A DNA stretch of 64,000 bases from Brucella pseudintermedia (GCF_042697365.1 NZ_CP137604.1), one strand, 5' to 3'; shown: positions 16,464 to 25,658, numbered from the stretch's first letter. Numbers and translations are program-made. Notes: a model not told the origin generated them from the letters alone.

Positions 16464-17675
16464 TTACGCAGCCGCAGCTTCGGTATTGAGTTCGCTCGCC
16501 TTGCGCGACAGAACGACTTGCGTCAGCACAAAGGCGATCAGCGCACAACCGGCAATTCCTCCGACCATTGGCAGTGCAGTTCCATCGAAGAATGAACCCG
16601 TTACGCCGATTGCCACGCCGCCAATCACGAAATGCAGCGTGCCCATCAGCGCGGATGCAGTGCCTGCAATTTCACCGTGATCCTCAAGTGCCAGAACCGC
16701 TGTTGTCGGGATGACGAGGCCGAGGAAGCCATATCCCACGAACAGGAACCCGGTGATCAGCCAAAGCGACTGATGCCCCATGAGAGCGGCAGCGAACATG
16801 GCGAGCATTGCCGCGGCAAATCCGGAAACCGCGAATCGCATGACCCGACGCAGCCCGAAGCGCGATCCCAGCCAGCCGTTCAATTGTGAAACACCGAAGA
16901 ATGATACTGCATTGGCCGAAAAGGCGATGGCATATTGTGTTGGTGTCAGGCCGTAATGGTCGATAAGCACGAATGACGAATTGGCGAGGTAGACGAAGAA
17001 GGACGCAATCCCGAAGCCACCGACAAAAACCAGCCCGAGAAAGTAACGATCTTTCAGCAGTCGACCATAGCCGCGCAATGCGCTGCCCAGATTGCTTTCA
17101 AGGCGTGCTTCTGCGGTTCTTGTCTCCTTCTGCGCCGTCGCGACGAGAACGATACCGATAGCAGCCGCGACCAGAACGGCCCAGAAGACGCCGCGCCATC
17201 CGAAGAAGCTAATAATGACGGAGCCCGTCAATGGCGCCAGAATCGGCGATATGGAGAAAACCAGCATCAGAAGCGACATGAGACGCGCCGCCTCGATGCC
17301 GGTGTGAAGATCACGCACGACCGCACGGGGAATAACCATGCCGGCAGCAGCACCAAGCCCCTGCACAAAACGGAAAAGCACGAGCACATCTATATCGGTC
17401 GCGACAGCCGAGCCGATGCTGCCGATACCGAACAGCACCAGACCGCCATAAAGCGGCAGCTTGCGCCCGATCATGTCGGACAGCGGCCCGCAGAAAAGCT
17501 GCGCTACCGCGAGAGCAATGAAAAAGGCCAGAAGGCTCATTTGGACCGCACCGGTTTCCGCATGCAGGTCAGCGGCAATGGTGGGCAAAGCGGGCAGATA
17601 CATATCGATCGCAAATGGGCCAATGGCGGAAAGAAGGCCAAGAACAATGGCATTGCGCACAAGACTGGAAGCCAT
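16464..17675 (-). CDS. Bcr/CflA-family multidrug efflux MFS transporter
   Basis: This protein of about 403 residues has 12 hydrophobic segments. The loop motif GPLSDMIGRKLPLYGG (MFS motif A between TM2 and TM3) and the N-terminal GLLSAIGPFAIDMYLPALP are characteristic of Bcr/CflA drug:proton antiporters (DHA1 family). The start at 17675 (MASSLVRNAIV) is chosen because the longer frame adds 31 polar residues not expected in the family. A TetR-type gene diverges from it across 294 bp with twin palindromes, so it is probably de-repressed by a drug-like ligand. It ends a few bases from the convergent tmRNA gene. Confidence 0.9.
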   Translation of the reverse strand: MASSLVRNAIVLGLLSAIGPFAIDMYLPALPTIAADLHAETGAVQMSLLAFFIALAVAQLFCGPLSDMIGRKLPLYGGLVLFGIGSIGSAVATDIDVLVLFRFVQGLGAAAGMVIPRAVVRDLHTGIEAARLMSLLMLVFSISPILAPLTGSVIISFFGWRGVFWAVLVAAAIGIVLVATAQKETRTAEARLESNLGSALRGYGRLLKDRYFLGLVFVGGFGIASFFVYLANSSFVLIDHYGLTPTQYAIAFSANAVSFFGVSQLNGWLGSRFGLRRVMRFAVSGFAAAMLAMFAAALMGHQSLWLITGFLFVGYGFLGLVIPTTAVLALEDHGEIAGTASALMGTLHFVIGGVAIGVTGSFFDGTALPMVGGIAGCALIAFVLTQVVLSRKASELNTEAAAA

Positions 17676-17906
17676 GGGGGACGCGCTTTCATCAATGTTT
17701 CGTGAGGTTCCCGCACCGATTTCGGATCTCCGGTTTTGCTTGGGAGGATGGCGCCATCGGGCTCGCAAAATCGGTACAGGACAGGTAAGTACTTGTATTC
17801 GCTACAAGGTTTCATTTTCTATGGATGAAGTCAGTCCATTTTGGGTTGTGGGCTGGCCTCAAAAACTCTGTAGCGAAAGGCATTCTATACGGAAGGTCAA
17901 AACAGA

Positions 17907-17942
17907 TTTGACACTGATGTCAAATTAGACACCATTGTCCAA
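17907..17942. promoter_or_regulatory. Twin palindromic operator between the efflux pump and tetR genes
   Basis: A perfect inverted repeat TTTGACA-CTGA-TGTCAAA (17907-17924) is followed directly by a second, shorter one, GACA-CCAT-TGTC (17928-17939). Both have the form GACA-N4-TGTC and their centres are 18 bp apart. They sit 28-63 bp upstream of the TetR start codon, as expected for an autoregulating TetR repressor that also controls the divergent pump. Confidence 0.7.
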
Positions 17943-17969
17943 AACGTCAAGCTATCTTATGTTGGAGCT

Positions 17970-18665
17970 ATGAAACCTACTGACATAATCGACATGGCCG
18001 TCCTGCCCGAGAAGCGCGCCGTATCCGAAAAGGGCCTGAATACCGCGCCCGTCAAGCCCGGTCAGTGCATGAAGCGCGACTTCATTTTGTGTTCCGCAGC
18101 GCGCGTCTTCAATCGCGACGGGTTTCAGGGCGCGAGCATCGACCTTATCGCCAGCGAAGCGGGCGTGTCACGCCAGACCATCTATAATCATTACCGCGAC
18201 AAGGAAGCGCTGCTTGCCGCCGTCGTCGAGGACGCGCTGGCGCGCATGAATGCGAGCCTGTTCGCGGTTCTGGCCACCTTTCCCCAGACGGGCGACAATC
18301 TGGAGCATGATCTGGTGGCATTTTCCATTCGCATGAGCCGGAACTGCATCTACGATTCTTCCGGCGCGTTTCTGCGCAAGATAATGCAGGCAAATGAGAC
18401 CAACCTGCCGCTTGCCGCCAGTATTTGCAATACGAAAGGCCCCGCACAGGCTATCCCTGCGATAGCGGCGCGTCTGGCCCGTCTTGCAATGGATGGCCAT
18501 CTTCACGTTGATGATCCCGATCTGGCAGCGCGCCATTTCATGGCGCTGATCAATGCCGACACCCATTATCATATGCTGACCGGTCATTGCATAGACGATG
18601 CGATAATCGAGAAGAGTGCCGTGAACGGTGTGCGCACCTTCCTGATGGCCTTTGGACGCCGATAG
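17970..18665 (+). CDS. TetR/AcrR-family transcriptional regulator
   Basis: This 231-residue protein has a ~30-residue N-terminal extension followed by a canonical TetR helix-turn-helix (FILCSAARVFNRDGFQGASIDLIASEAGVSRQTIYNHYRDKEALLAAVV, about residues 31-80). A helical ligand-binding/dimerisation domain, probably AefR-like, follows. It is divergent from the Bcr/CflA-type pump and probably represses both genes through the twin palindromes immediately upstream. A second in-frame ATG (codon 9, IIDMAVLPEK) could also be the start. Confidence 0.9.
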   Translation: MKPTDIIDMAVLPEKRAVSEKGLNTAPVKPGQCMKRDFILCSAARVFNRDGFQGASIDLIASEAGVSRQTIYNHYRDKEALLAAVVEDALARMNASLFAVLATFPQTGDNLEHDLVAFSIRMSRNCIYDSSGAFLRKIMQANETNLPLAASICNTKGPAQAIPAIAARLARLAMDGHLHVDDPDLAARHFMALINADTHYHMLTGHCIDDAIIEKSAVNGVRTFLMAFGRR

Positions 18666-18768
18666 GCCGCTGCGCCCTGTGGCGTTCAAAAATTGCACAC
18701 CTTGGGGCCTGACGCACGGCGCTGTTACATTTTCAGGTCATATATCGCCATATCCGGCGAGAACGAAC

Positions 18769-18798
18769 TTGACATCGACCTCCGAATCCGTGGGATAA
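18769..18798 (+). promoter_or_regulatory. Possible sspB promoter
   Basis: A perfect -35 TTGACA (18769-18774) is followed 18 bp later by GGATAA (18793-18798), just 7 bp before the sspB ATG. The -35 is convincing; the -10 is weak, and the implied transcript would be nearly leaderless. Confidence 0.35.
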
Positions 18799-18805
18799 GC
18801 AAACC

Positions 18806-19378
18806 ATGGTACAGGACCTAATCCGTTACGATATTCTCGCTCAGGAAGCCCTACGCGGCGTCATTCGCAAGGTTCTTGCGGAAGTGGCCAAGGCCGGCTT
18901 GCCCGGTAATCACCATTTCTTCATCACGTTCCTGACCGGAGCGCCTGGTGTGCGAATTTCCTCGCGCCTGAAGGAGAAATATCCCGAGCAGATGACGATC
19001 GTCTTGCAGCATCAGTTCTGGGACATGCATGTGACCGACCAGCTTTTCGAAGTCGGCCTGTCCTTCGGCGATATTCCGGAAAAGCTGACTGTTCCCTTCT
19101 CTGCGGTCCGTGGCTTCTATGACCCTTCGGTCAATTTCGAACTCGAATTCGATGTCGCCGTCAGCCAGCCCGAAAGCGACAATGACGAAGTTGGCAACGT
19201 GGCCCCAATCGAGATCGCCTCGACGGAAGCCCCAATCGAGAAGACCGAGAAGCCCAAGTCCAAGTCACGCAAATCCGCAGCCGAAAAAGAAGACGCTGCA
19301 TCCAAGGATGATGACGCCGATAAGGAGGCCAAGCCTTCGGCCGATGTTGTTTCGCTGGATGCATTCCGGAAGAAGTAG
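18806..19378 (+). CDS. sspB: ClpXP adaptor SspB (alphaproteobacterial type)
   Basis: This 190-residue protein has an N-terminal SspB fold (about residues 1-120, NHHFFITFLTGAPGVRISSRLKEKYPEQMTIVLQHQFWD) that binds the ssrA tag. A long acidic and Lys/Ser-rich linker (EKTEKPKSKSRKS...) and a short C-terminal VVSLDAFRKK follow; the last corresponds to the ClpX-docking tail. SspB delivers tmRNA-tagged proteins to ClpXP. The tmRNA gene lies 2.4 kb upstream on the same strand, so adaptor and tag source are encoded close together. Confidence 0.94.
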   Translation: MVQDLIRYDILAQEALRGVIRKVLAEVAKAGLPGNHHFFITFLTGAPGVRISSRLKEKYPEQMTIVLQHQFWDMHVTDQLFEVGLSFGDIPEKLTVPFSAVRGFYDPSVNFELEFDVAVSQPESDNDEVGNVAPIEIASTEAPIEKTEKPKSKSRKSAAEKEDAASKDDDADKEAKPSADVVSLDAFRKK

Positions 19379-19518
19379 TCGGCCTATCCTCCAGTCAGCA
19401 GTTTATGCCCACTCAATGATTGGACATTTCCTTTTCGCTGTTGATTGCGATCAATGGTGAAAAAACAAAGAACACCTTATACTCCGTCCTGACGGCAACC
19501 AGTGCAGGATTGATTTCG

Positions 19519-19695
19519 ATGATTCGTGCAATCGCTCAAGCGGTGTTGTGGATAAGCGGTCTCGTCGCGGCCTTCTTTGTGGCCAAGGATGAACCGAATT
19601 TTCCTCTTCTGCAAATGACGGTCGGGTTGATACTCCTGATTCTGGTGTCTCTGGCCATCTGGTGGTTCACCAATCCGAAAAACACGCAGAAATAG
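19519..19695 (+). CDS. Small two-helix membrane protein, unknown function
   Basis: A 58-residue frame (MIRAIAQAVLWISGLVAAFFVAKDEP...) has two hydrophobic segments, about residues 7-22 and 31-50, separated by a short polar loop, and a polar C-terminus (TNPKNTQK). The frame stays open upstream to a TTG at 19420, but that extension is polar and lacks a ribosome-binding site. No family is recognised. The two clean helices and same-strand position between sspB and the DUF4169 gene support a real gene, moderately. Confidence 0.5.
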   Translation: MIRAIAQAVLWISGLVAAFFVAKDEPNFPLLQMTVGLILLILVSLAIWWFTNPKNTQK

Positions 19696-19775
19696 CGCTA
19701 TCCCATGACGCACTTGCGGGACTTGGCCGAAACACGGTAGTTTTCGGAAAACATTCAACGTTTCCGCATGGTTCC

Positions 19776-19976
19776 ATGAGCGATATTGTCAACCTACGCC
19801 AGTTCAAGAAACAGAAAGCCCGCGTCGAGAAAGAAAAGCAGGCTGACCGTAACCGCCTTCTTTTCGGTCGCACGAAAACTGAAAAGAGCCTCACGCAGGC
19901 GGAAGCGACAAAAGCGGAGCGTTTTTTTGACCAAAACCGCTTGGAAAAAAGCGATCAGCCGGACGGGGAACAGTGA
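19776..19976 (+). CDS. DUF4169 family protein
   Basis: This 66-residue highly charged protein (MSDIVNLRQFKKQKARVEKEKQADRNRLLFGRTKTEKSL...) is predicted to be helical. The MxDIVNLRQFKKQKAR start and the LFGRTKxEK segment are what I know of DUF4169, a short alphaproteobacterial family without assigned function. The chosen ATG removes 38 non-conserved residues of a longer frame. Its last 4 bp overlap the GTG start of the following ribbon-helix-helix gene, so the two are probably translationally coupled. Confidence 0.8.
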   Translation: MSDIVNLRQFKKQKARVEKEKQADRNRLLFGRTKTEKSLTQAEATKAERFFDQNRLEKSDQPDGEQ

Positions 19977-20209
19977 GCGTATCGGGGCGGTTACGCAAAC
20001 ATTCCGTCAGCATTCGCGGACATGCGACAAGCTATACGCTTGAAGACCCTTTCTTTGAGCTGATCGAGGAAATTGCAGCCACCCGGAAGCTTTCTGTTGC
20101 AGCCCTGATTGCCGAAATTGATAGCGGGCGTGACAGATCGATCAACCTGTCTTCCGCGCTCAGACTTCATGTCCTCGACTGGCTAAAATCCAGAATAGCT
20201 CAAGGCTGA
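19973..20209 (+). CDS. Ribbon-helix-helix domain protein
   Basis: This 78-residue protein starts at GTG 19973. The N-terminal RKHSVSIRGHATSYTLEDPFFELIEEIAATRKLSVAALIAEID has the beta-helix-helix pattern of ribbon-helix-helix DNA-binding proteins, with the strand HSVSIRGHATSYTLE and two amphipathic helices. It probably dimerises and binds DNA, but its targets are unknown. It overlaps DUF4169 by 4 bp upstream and the convergent AsmA-family gene by 10 bp downstream. There is no adjacent toxin-like gene, so I do not call it an antitoxin. Confidence 0.78.
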   Translation: MSVSGRLRKHSVSIRGHATSYTLEDPFFELIEEIAATRKLSVAALIAEIDSGRDRSINLSSALRLHVLDWLKSRIAQG

Positions 20210-23200
20210 GGTGCCGGAGCAACCGGTGCCTGCTCCAGACTTTTTAGAAATTCGTTCAGAGATTGCCCACCTTCCGGCGATGTGAGGGGAATATTTGTTC
20301 CTCCCGCAGGAGCGGCTTGCGGCTTTTGCGCCTCAAGCTGTTGCGCTTCCTGGGCGGCTTGCCGAGCCACTTCACGCCCCTTTGCTTCAGAGCGGCGCCT
20401 TGCCTCTTCCTCGCGCTGCAAGCGGTCGCGTTCCGCTTGATCCGCCTCAAAAAGCCCAAGCTGGCGGTGAAGATGCTGCTTCTCCATGAGGCTCGCCTGC
20501 ATGGATTCAACACGCTCCTGCTCGCGCTCGAGCGCACGCTGGGTCAGGAACTGGACCAAAGGCTGCTTGTCGAATGTCACTTCCGGCACGCTATAGGTGC
20601 CGCTCAGGGAGAAAGCGACTTGCGGTGAGATGCCGTTATCGGAGCCGTCATCGTTCTGGAACGTCAGGCTACCGTTTCCACCCATCCCGAGCGTAGACAT
20701 GTCGAATTGCAGATCACCGAGAAGCACTGCATTGCCGTCATTCAGGTTGGCGGCAGCCATGCGCGCCACGCCGCCGCTGATTGCAAAGTCGAACCGCGCA
20801 TTACCGGGCGCGAACGTACCTTGCCCCGTCGCCTTGTCGGCGATACCGACAAATTGTGTGGAAGCCAGCTTGTCAGGAGCGGAGGACTGGTCGCCTGTCG
20901 CGTCAGCAGCCGCTATCATTGCGGGCAGTGCAGCCCCATCCAGACCATTGACGGTGAAATTCTCCACGTCGAAACTTGCCGTTCCGGCCAGCGATCCGAC
21001 CAGCGACGCGACGCTCTCACCACTGCCGTTCAGATTAACGGCGGCTTTCACCACGCCGCCGAGCGGTGCAGAACCGTTCTCCAGCTTGTAGAAATCCCTG
21101 AGATTTGCGCCGCTCCACTTGAGATCTGTCGCGAGGAGAGCATTCTTGTCGCTGTTGCTCAATGAAACACTGCCGACCAGATATCCGCCTGCCCAATTGC
21201 CAGTCAATTCGTTTAACTGGAGACCATCCATGGTCTTCTGGAGCCGCGTGGAAAATTCCGTAGCGGTCCCGAAGCCGCCCATATGCGCCTGTGCAACATT
21301 GAGTTTCACATCCAGCAACAGCGGCAGCGACGAACGGACCGCAAACGCGCCGCGCGGCCAAATCGTCTTTGCGGTAGGCTTTGCCGACTCGAACGCATCC
21401 TGTCCGAGCATGATCGCTGCAAGACTGTCGACCTCAAGCGTGGCGAGCTTCGCTTCGCCTTTGAGCTGCGGCAGGCCGCTATCGGCAAAATTGGCCTCCA
21501 GTCGCGCCGACACCTCTTCGTCGTCCAGCTTTCCCGCAAGATTGGGGAACCGCAAGATGCCTTTTGCAAACTGGAAGTCGCTCGCAAGGTCTGCCGAAAG
21601 CCCCTCGCCAAATCCGGGCAGCGCAAAACCTGCCGTCGCGATGAACGGCTGTAGATCGGCAGATTTCAACTGCGCCTTGCCGCTGGCGGCAATATCTCCG
21701 CCAATCAGCGAAATCACACCATCAGCCGTCGCGGAACCGTCAGGCGCCGTAAGTTTGAGGAGTGTCCGCATACCTGCGCTCGGTGCGCCTTGCATGCTCA
21801 GATCGGCGGTAAGTTCACCCGCAAGCCCCAACGGCAAGGCAGGCAAGCCAATCAGTGCGAACACCGCTTCGCCTTGTTCAGATGCCACGGTCCCGTTCAA
21901 TTGCATCTGCAACGGTTCGCTCTCGCCTTCGCCACCGCTTGCCGTCCCGGACAGGTCCAGCTTCATTCCGCCCGCTTTGCCCGTAACGCTGAACGAAAAC
22001 TCGCCAACACCGGGAGGATTTTTGGCTTTCGCTTCGACAGGACGGTCGCTCTTGTCCTTGGATGCCGCAGTTTTTGCAGGTGTCTTGCCCGCCGCCGCTG
22101 GCATGGAAGGCGAAACCGCGTTGGCGATCACATTAATTTCGCTATCCTCGAACAAGCCGGGAAAGTTGGCTGCACGCATCGAAAGCGCGTGGAACAGCGG
22201 CAACTGGGGATAGCGATTGGCCATCAGCGAGAGGAACCGCGAGAGGTCGGCAGACAGAATGGTCGCGTCGAGCGAACCGGACGGCGTATTGGCAAAAGGC
22301 TCATAAGTGCCTGTTGCGGTCAGCGTCGTACCCGCCACGTCACCAATCATCAGCCGGTCGAAGTCGAAGCGTCCGTCATGCAGCCTCAGCGCCATATCGA
22401 CATTGCCGGCCTCCATGTCCTGATAACGGACCGGCCCCGCCTTGAATGTCAGGTTCAGCGACTGACCATCGAGCAGCGCGAGCCCGTCACCGCTGGAGAA
22501 AAATCCTGTAAAGGCTTGCAGCGCTTCGCTTTCCACCGCTTCACTATTGAGGGCAAGCGTTATCGCGGGCTGCGCCGGCCCCTTCACTTCGCGAATAAAC
22601 GAACCTTTGAGCGTTGTCTTTCCCAACGCGATTTCGAGATTATCGATCCTCTGCACACCGTCGCGAAGCTCAACCTGGCCGGAGAAGCCTGCGCCTTCGA
22701 GCCTGCGCACGGAATCATCGACTGTCTCGTTGAGCCATGTTGCCAGACCGGAAGGCTGACGCGAGGCAACCAGCATATCGCCTCTAAAGCCGAAATCCTT
22801 GCCAACCGAGAGCGTTCCCTTGGCTTCGACCTTCGTTCGTCCGGGGAGATCGGCAGCAAACTGACGGATATTCCAGTTGCTCCCGTCGGGCTCCGCGCTC
22901 ACTGTCACCGAGCGTATTGTCGTGCCACCCGCGATCACCGCAGGCAGGCGCAAATCCACATTACCGGGTATGGTCGGAATAGGCAGTTGCTCGAAAACGC
23001 GACGCGCGATCGCGATCCGGTCAGCGATTGGCATGGCGGAGGCAGTCTGTTCTTCGCTGGCGGCTTCGTTCGGCCCCCAATAGAGTTGCTGACCATCAGC
23101 GCTGACCTCGAAACGAGGCTCTTCGCCATAATCAATGAAAGCCCTGCCATCCACCACATAAGGATTGTCCGCTGGCCCCTGCTCCATCCGGAATTCGCTC

Positions 23201-24057
23201 GCATCGAAGCGACTGCGGTCTGCCTTGAACTTTCCCGTTACGCGCACGCCACTGAAAAACGGCGCTTCCACCGGCGCTTTCTGATCCTTGCCTGTCTTTG
23301 CAATCACATCGGAAGAACGGAGAGAAAAGTCACCGGCATAGTCGAGCCGACCGTCGGTTACAGTTACGTCACCATCGGTTTCAAAGGAAGCCGGGATTGC
23401 GTCCGGTGAGATTCGAGCCCGCACGCGCAGCGATCCATCCGGCTTCGCCTCGCCGCTTGCAAGGTCGATTGCCAGTTTTTCGCCTTCCAGAACGAGGCTT
23501 CCATTTGCCTGCCACGGACCTGCCAGACTGTTTGCAGAGATCACGGCATTGAGTTCGCTCGCCGTATGACTGCGACCGCTTGCCTCTTCGTGGAGCGTGA
23601 TGGTGCCATCCTTGACGGAAAGTCGTTCCAGCTTGATTTTCGCTGGATCAAGCGGCGTCGACGGACGGATTGCCCAATCGACCTTGCCACCCCTGTCGAG
23701 CGAAATCGTTGCCCGCGGACGGTCGACGCGCATATCGAAAATCAGAAGCTGGCCGCGCAGGAACGGCATCAACTCGGCATCCATCGAGAATGTGTCGACG
23801 GTCATCACTGGCTGAGCTGCATCGGCCCCGACACGCACGTCCGAGAATGCAACCGAGGGAAACGGCAAAAGGCGTGCGCTGACGTCACCCGCGACCTTGA
23901 CGGGGCGCCCCAGGACACGGCTTGCCTCCCGTTCGAAATCGGCACGATAGCCGCTCCAGTCAACAAAAGGCGGCACGACAAGCGCTGCCGTCAACAGCAG
24001 CACGAGTAGCCCGCCGACGATGACGAATATGCGGCCCAAAGAACCAGCTCCGGTCAA
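20200..24057 (-). CDS. AsmA-family envelope protein
   Basis: This 1285-residue protein has a single N-terminal transmembrane anchor (about residues 8-30, IFVIVGGLLVLLLTAALVVPPFVDWSGYR) and the AsmA signature region that follows it (FEREASRVLGRPVKVAGDVSARLLPFPSVAFSDVRVG). A very long beta-rich body with repeated DLxG/LxLxG patterns follows, and a Gln/Arg/Glu-rich tail from about residue 1180 ending in Pro/Gln. AsmA-like proteins are bridge-type periplasmic proteins linked to phospholipid and outer-membrane homeostasis. The length fits the large AsmA/TamB-like members. It is a single gene, tail to tail with the RHH gene. Confidence 0.88.
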   Translation of the reverse strand: MTGAGSLGRIFVIVGGLLVLLLTAALVVPPFVDWSGYRADFEREASRVLGRPVKVAGDVSARLLPFPSVAFSDVRVGADAAQPVMTVDTFSMDAELMPFLRGQLLIFDMRVDRPRATISLDRGGKVDWAIRPSTPLDPAKIKLERLSVKDGTITLHEEASGRSHTASELNAVISANSLAGPWQANGSLVLEGEKLAIDLASGEAKPDGSLRVRARISPDAIPASFETDGDVTVTDGRLDYAGDFSLRSSDVIAKTGKDQKAPVEAPFFSGVRVTGKFKADRSRFDASEFRMEQGPADNPYVVDGRAFIDYGEEPRFEVSADGQQLYWGPNEAASEEQTASAMPIADRIAIARRVFEQLPIPTIPGNVDLRLPAVIAGGTTIRSVTVSAEPDGSNWNIRQFAADLPGRTKVEAKGTLSVGKDFGFRGDMLVASRQPSGLATWLNETVDDSVRRLEGAGFSGQVELRDGVQRIDNLEIALGKTTLKGSFIREVKGPAQPAITLALNSEAVESEALQAFTGFFSSGDGLALLDGQSLNLTFKAGPVRYQDMEAGNVDMALRLHDGRFDFDRLMIGDVAGTTLTATGTYEPFANTPSGSLDATILSADLSRFLSLMANRYPQLPLFHALSMRAANFPGLFEDSEINVIANAVSPSMPAAAGKTPAKTAASKDKSDRPVEAKAKNPPGVGEFSFSVTGKAGGMKLDLSGTASGGEGESEPLQMQLNGTVASEQGEAVFALIGLPALPLGLAGELTADLSMQGAPSAGMRTLLKLTAPDGSATADGVISLIGGDIAASGKAQLKSADLQPFIATAGFALPGFGEGLSADLASDFQFAKGILRFPNLAGKLDDEEVSARLEANFADSGLPQLKGEAKLATLEVDSLAAIMLGQDAFESAKPTAKTIWPRGAFAVRSSLPLLLDVKLNVAQAHMGGFGTATEFSTRLQKTMDGLQLNELTGNWAGGYLVGSVSLSNSDKNALLATDLKWSGANLRDFYKLENGSAPLGGVVKAAVNLNGSGESVASLVGSLAGTASFDVENFTVNGLDGAALPAMIAAADATGDQSSAPDKLASTQFVGIADKATGQGTFAPGNARFDFAISGGVARMAAANLNDGNAVLLGDLQFDMSTLGMGGNGSLTFQNDDGSDNGISPQVAFSLSGTYSVPEVTFDKQPLVQFLTQRALEREQERVESMQASLMEKQHLHRQLGLFEADQAERDRLQREEEARRRSEAKGREVARQAAQEAQQLEAQKPQAAPAGGTNIPLTSPEGGQSLNEFLKSLEQAPVAPAPQP

Positions 24058-24225
24058 ACAGATTTAACGTTAGCGTGAAACAAAGAGTGAATCACGCTCT
24101 CTTTATCTGCGCAACATAACGGCATCGATCCGGCGACAACAAGGCAAATTGCACCGGAGCCGCGCCCATATGCACGCCTGCCTGAATCAAACTCTCCGCC
24201 AACCGTTCCAAGCGGCTGATTTGAA

Positions 24226-25635
24226 TCACGAAATCAGTATTTTTCCGGGGTTCATGATGTTGTCTGGATCGAGCGCTTTCTTGATCGCCCGCATATAATC
24301 CGTGGCCTCACCCAGTTCCATGGCAAGATACTTCATCTTGCCCTGCCCGATGCCATGCTCGCCGGTGCAGGTGCCCTCCATGGCGATTGCACGCTTGGCG
24401 AGCCGGTCCATGAAAGCTTCGGCACGTTCCATCTCGCTGGCATCGTCCGTATCGAGCAGCAAAAGAAGATGGAAATTTCCGTCCCCCACATGCCCGACAA
24501 TCGGCGCGATCAGACCGGTCTCGGCGAGGTCCTTTTCCGTTTCGCCGATGCAGTCGGCTAGCCGCGAAATCGGCACACATACATCGGTTGAAACGCCTTT
24601 GCAGCCCGGTCTCAGCAGGAAGGATGCGAGATAGGCGTCATGCCGTGCGCGCCACAGCCGGTCACGCTCCTCGGCATCGTGGGTCCATCGGAAATCTCCG
24701 CCGCCATTCCCCGCAGCGATTTCTCCGAACAGTTCGGCCTGTTCGGCAACGCCGCTTTCCGTGCCGTGGAATTCAACGAACAGATAGGGCTGCGCCTCGT
24801 AAGGCAGTTTGGAATGAAGGATCAGCGCCTGCATCTGAAGCGTGTTCACAAGCTCGATGCGTGCAACTGGAATGCCCATCTGGATGGTTTCAATCACCGT
24901 GCGGCACGCCGAATCCACATCCGGGAAAGGACAGATACCGCCGGAAATCGCCTGCGGAATTCCCTGCAATTTCAATGTCAGTTCGGTGATGATGCCAAGC
25001 GTTCCTTCCGCCCCGATCAGCAGTCTCGTGAGATCGTAGCCCGCAGCAGTCTTTTTCACGCGCTTGGAGGTCTCGATCAGGCGTCCATCCGGCATCACGG
25101 CTTTCAACGCCAGCACATTTTCGCGCATGGTCCCGTAGCGCACAGCATTCGTGCCGGAGGCGCGGGTGGAAGCCATTCCGCCAAGCGTTGCATTGGCGCC
25201 CGGATCGATGGGAAAAAATAGCCCGGTATCGCGAAGATATTCATTCAGTTCCCGACGCGTAATGCCCGGTTCCACCACGCAATCGAGATCTTCCGCATGT
25301 ACGGCAATCACCCTGTTCATGCGCGTGAGATCGAGAGACACGCCCCCGGCGGGCGCGTTCACCTGCCCTTCGAGCGACGATCCCGCGCCAAAGGCAACAA
25401 CCGGAACACGATGCTCGGCACAGATGCGGACGACATCCTGTACTTCCTGCGCGGTCTCAGCGAAGATCACGATGTCGGGTGCCTGCGTCGGCACATAGGT
25501 CGTCGTGTGGCCGTGCTGCTCGCGGATGGCCTGGCCGGTCTGCGCACGTTCACCGAAACGCTGCTTGAGAATACCTATTGCTGCTGCAATACCGTTCTCA
25601 TTGCGTGCGAGCGCAACCACATTTTCAAGCGACAT
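24226..25635 (-). CDS. FAD-binding oxidase (GlcD / D-lactate dehydrogenase type)
   Basis: This 469-residue flavoprotein has an N-terminal FAD-binding-4 domain (VPVVAFGAGSSLEGQVNAPAGGVSLDLTRMNRV and PGANATLGGMASTRASGTNAVRYG) and a C-terminal FAD-oxidase-C domain with CTGEHGIGQGKMKYL. The family oxidises D-2-hydroxy acids such as D-lactate or glycolate. There is no GlcE or GlcF gene nearby and the single-subunit length fits Dld-type D-lactate dehydrogenases (inference). It lies 23 bp downstream of the UPF0303 gene, in the same operon. Confidence 0.9.
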   Translation of the reverse strand: MSLENVVALARNENGIAAAIGILKQRFGERAQTGQAIREQHGHTTTYVPTQAPDIVIFAETAQEVQDVVRICAEHRVPVVAFGAGSSLEGQVNAPAGGVSLDLTRMNRVIAVHAEDLDCVVEPGITRRELNEYLRDTGLFFPIDPGANATLGGMASTRASGTNAVRYGTMRENVLALKAVMPDGRLIETSKRVKKTAAGYDLTRLLIGAEGTLGIITELTLKLQGIPQAISGGICPFPDVDSACRTVIETIQMGIPVARIELVNTLQMQALILHSKLPYEAQPYLFVEFHGTESGVAEQAELFGEIAAGNGGGDFRWTHDAEERDRLWRARHDAYLASFLLRPGCKGVSTDVCVPISRLADCIGETEKDLAETGLIAPIVGHVGDGNFHLLLLLDTDDASEMERAEAFMDRLAKRAIAMEGTCTGEHGIGQGKMKYLAMELGEATDYMRAIKKALDPDNIMNPGKILIS

Positions 25636-25658
25636 CGTTCATTCTCCGAAATTCACAT

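Noticed and set aside
19973..20209. RHH protein as antitoxin of a toxin-antitoxin pair
   Set aside because: The overlapping partner is a DUF4169 protein with no toxin features, and the gene order (partner first) is unlike typical RHH antitoxin units.
21790..23409. 539-codon plus-strand frame inside the AsmA-family gene
   Set aside because: Arg/His-rich translation with no domain, fully antisense to a gene with clear signal and family features.
24074..24098. GCGTGA...TCACGC inverted repeat upstream of the AsmA-family gene as a terminator
   Set aside because: The stem is only 6 bp with a 13-bp loop and no clear T-run; it lies between the upstream oxidase stop and could be chance.
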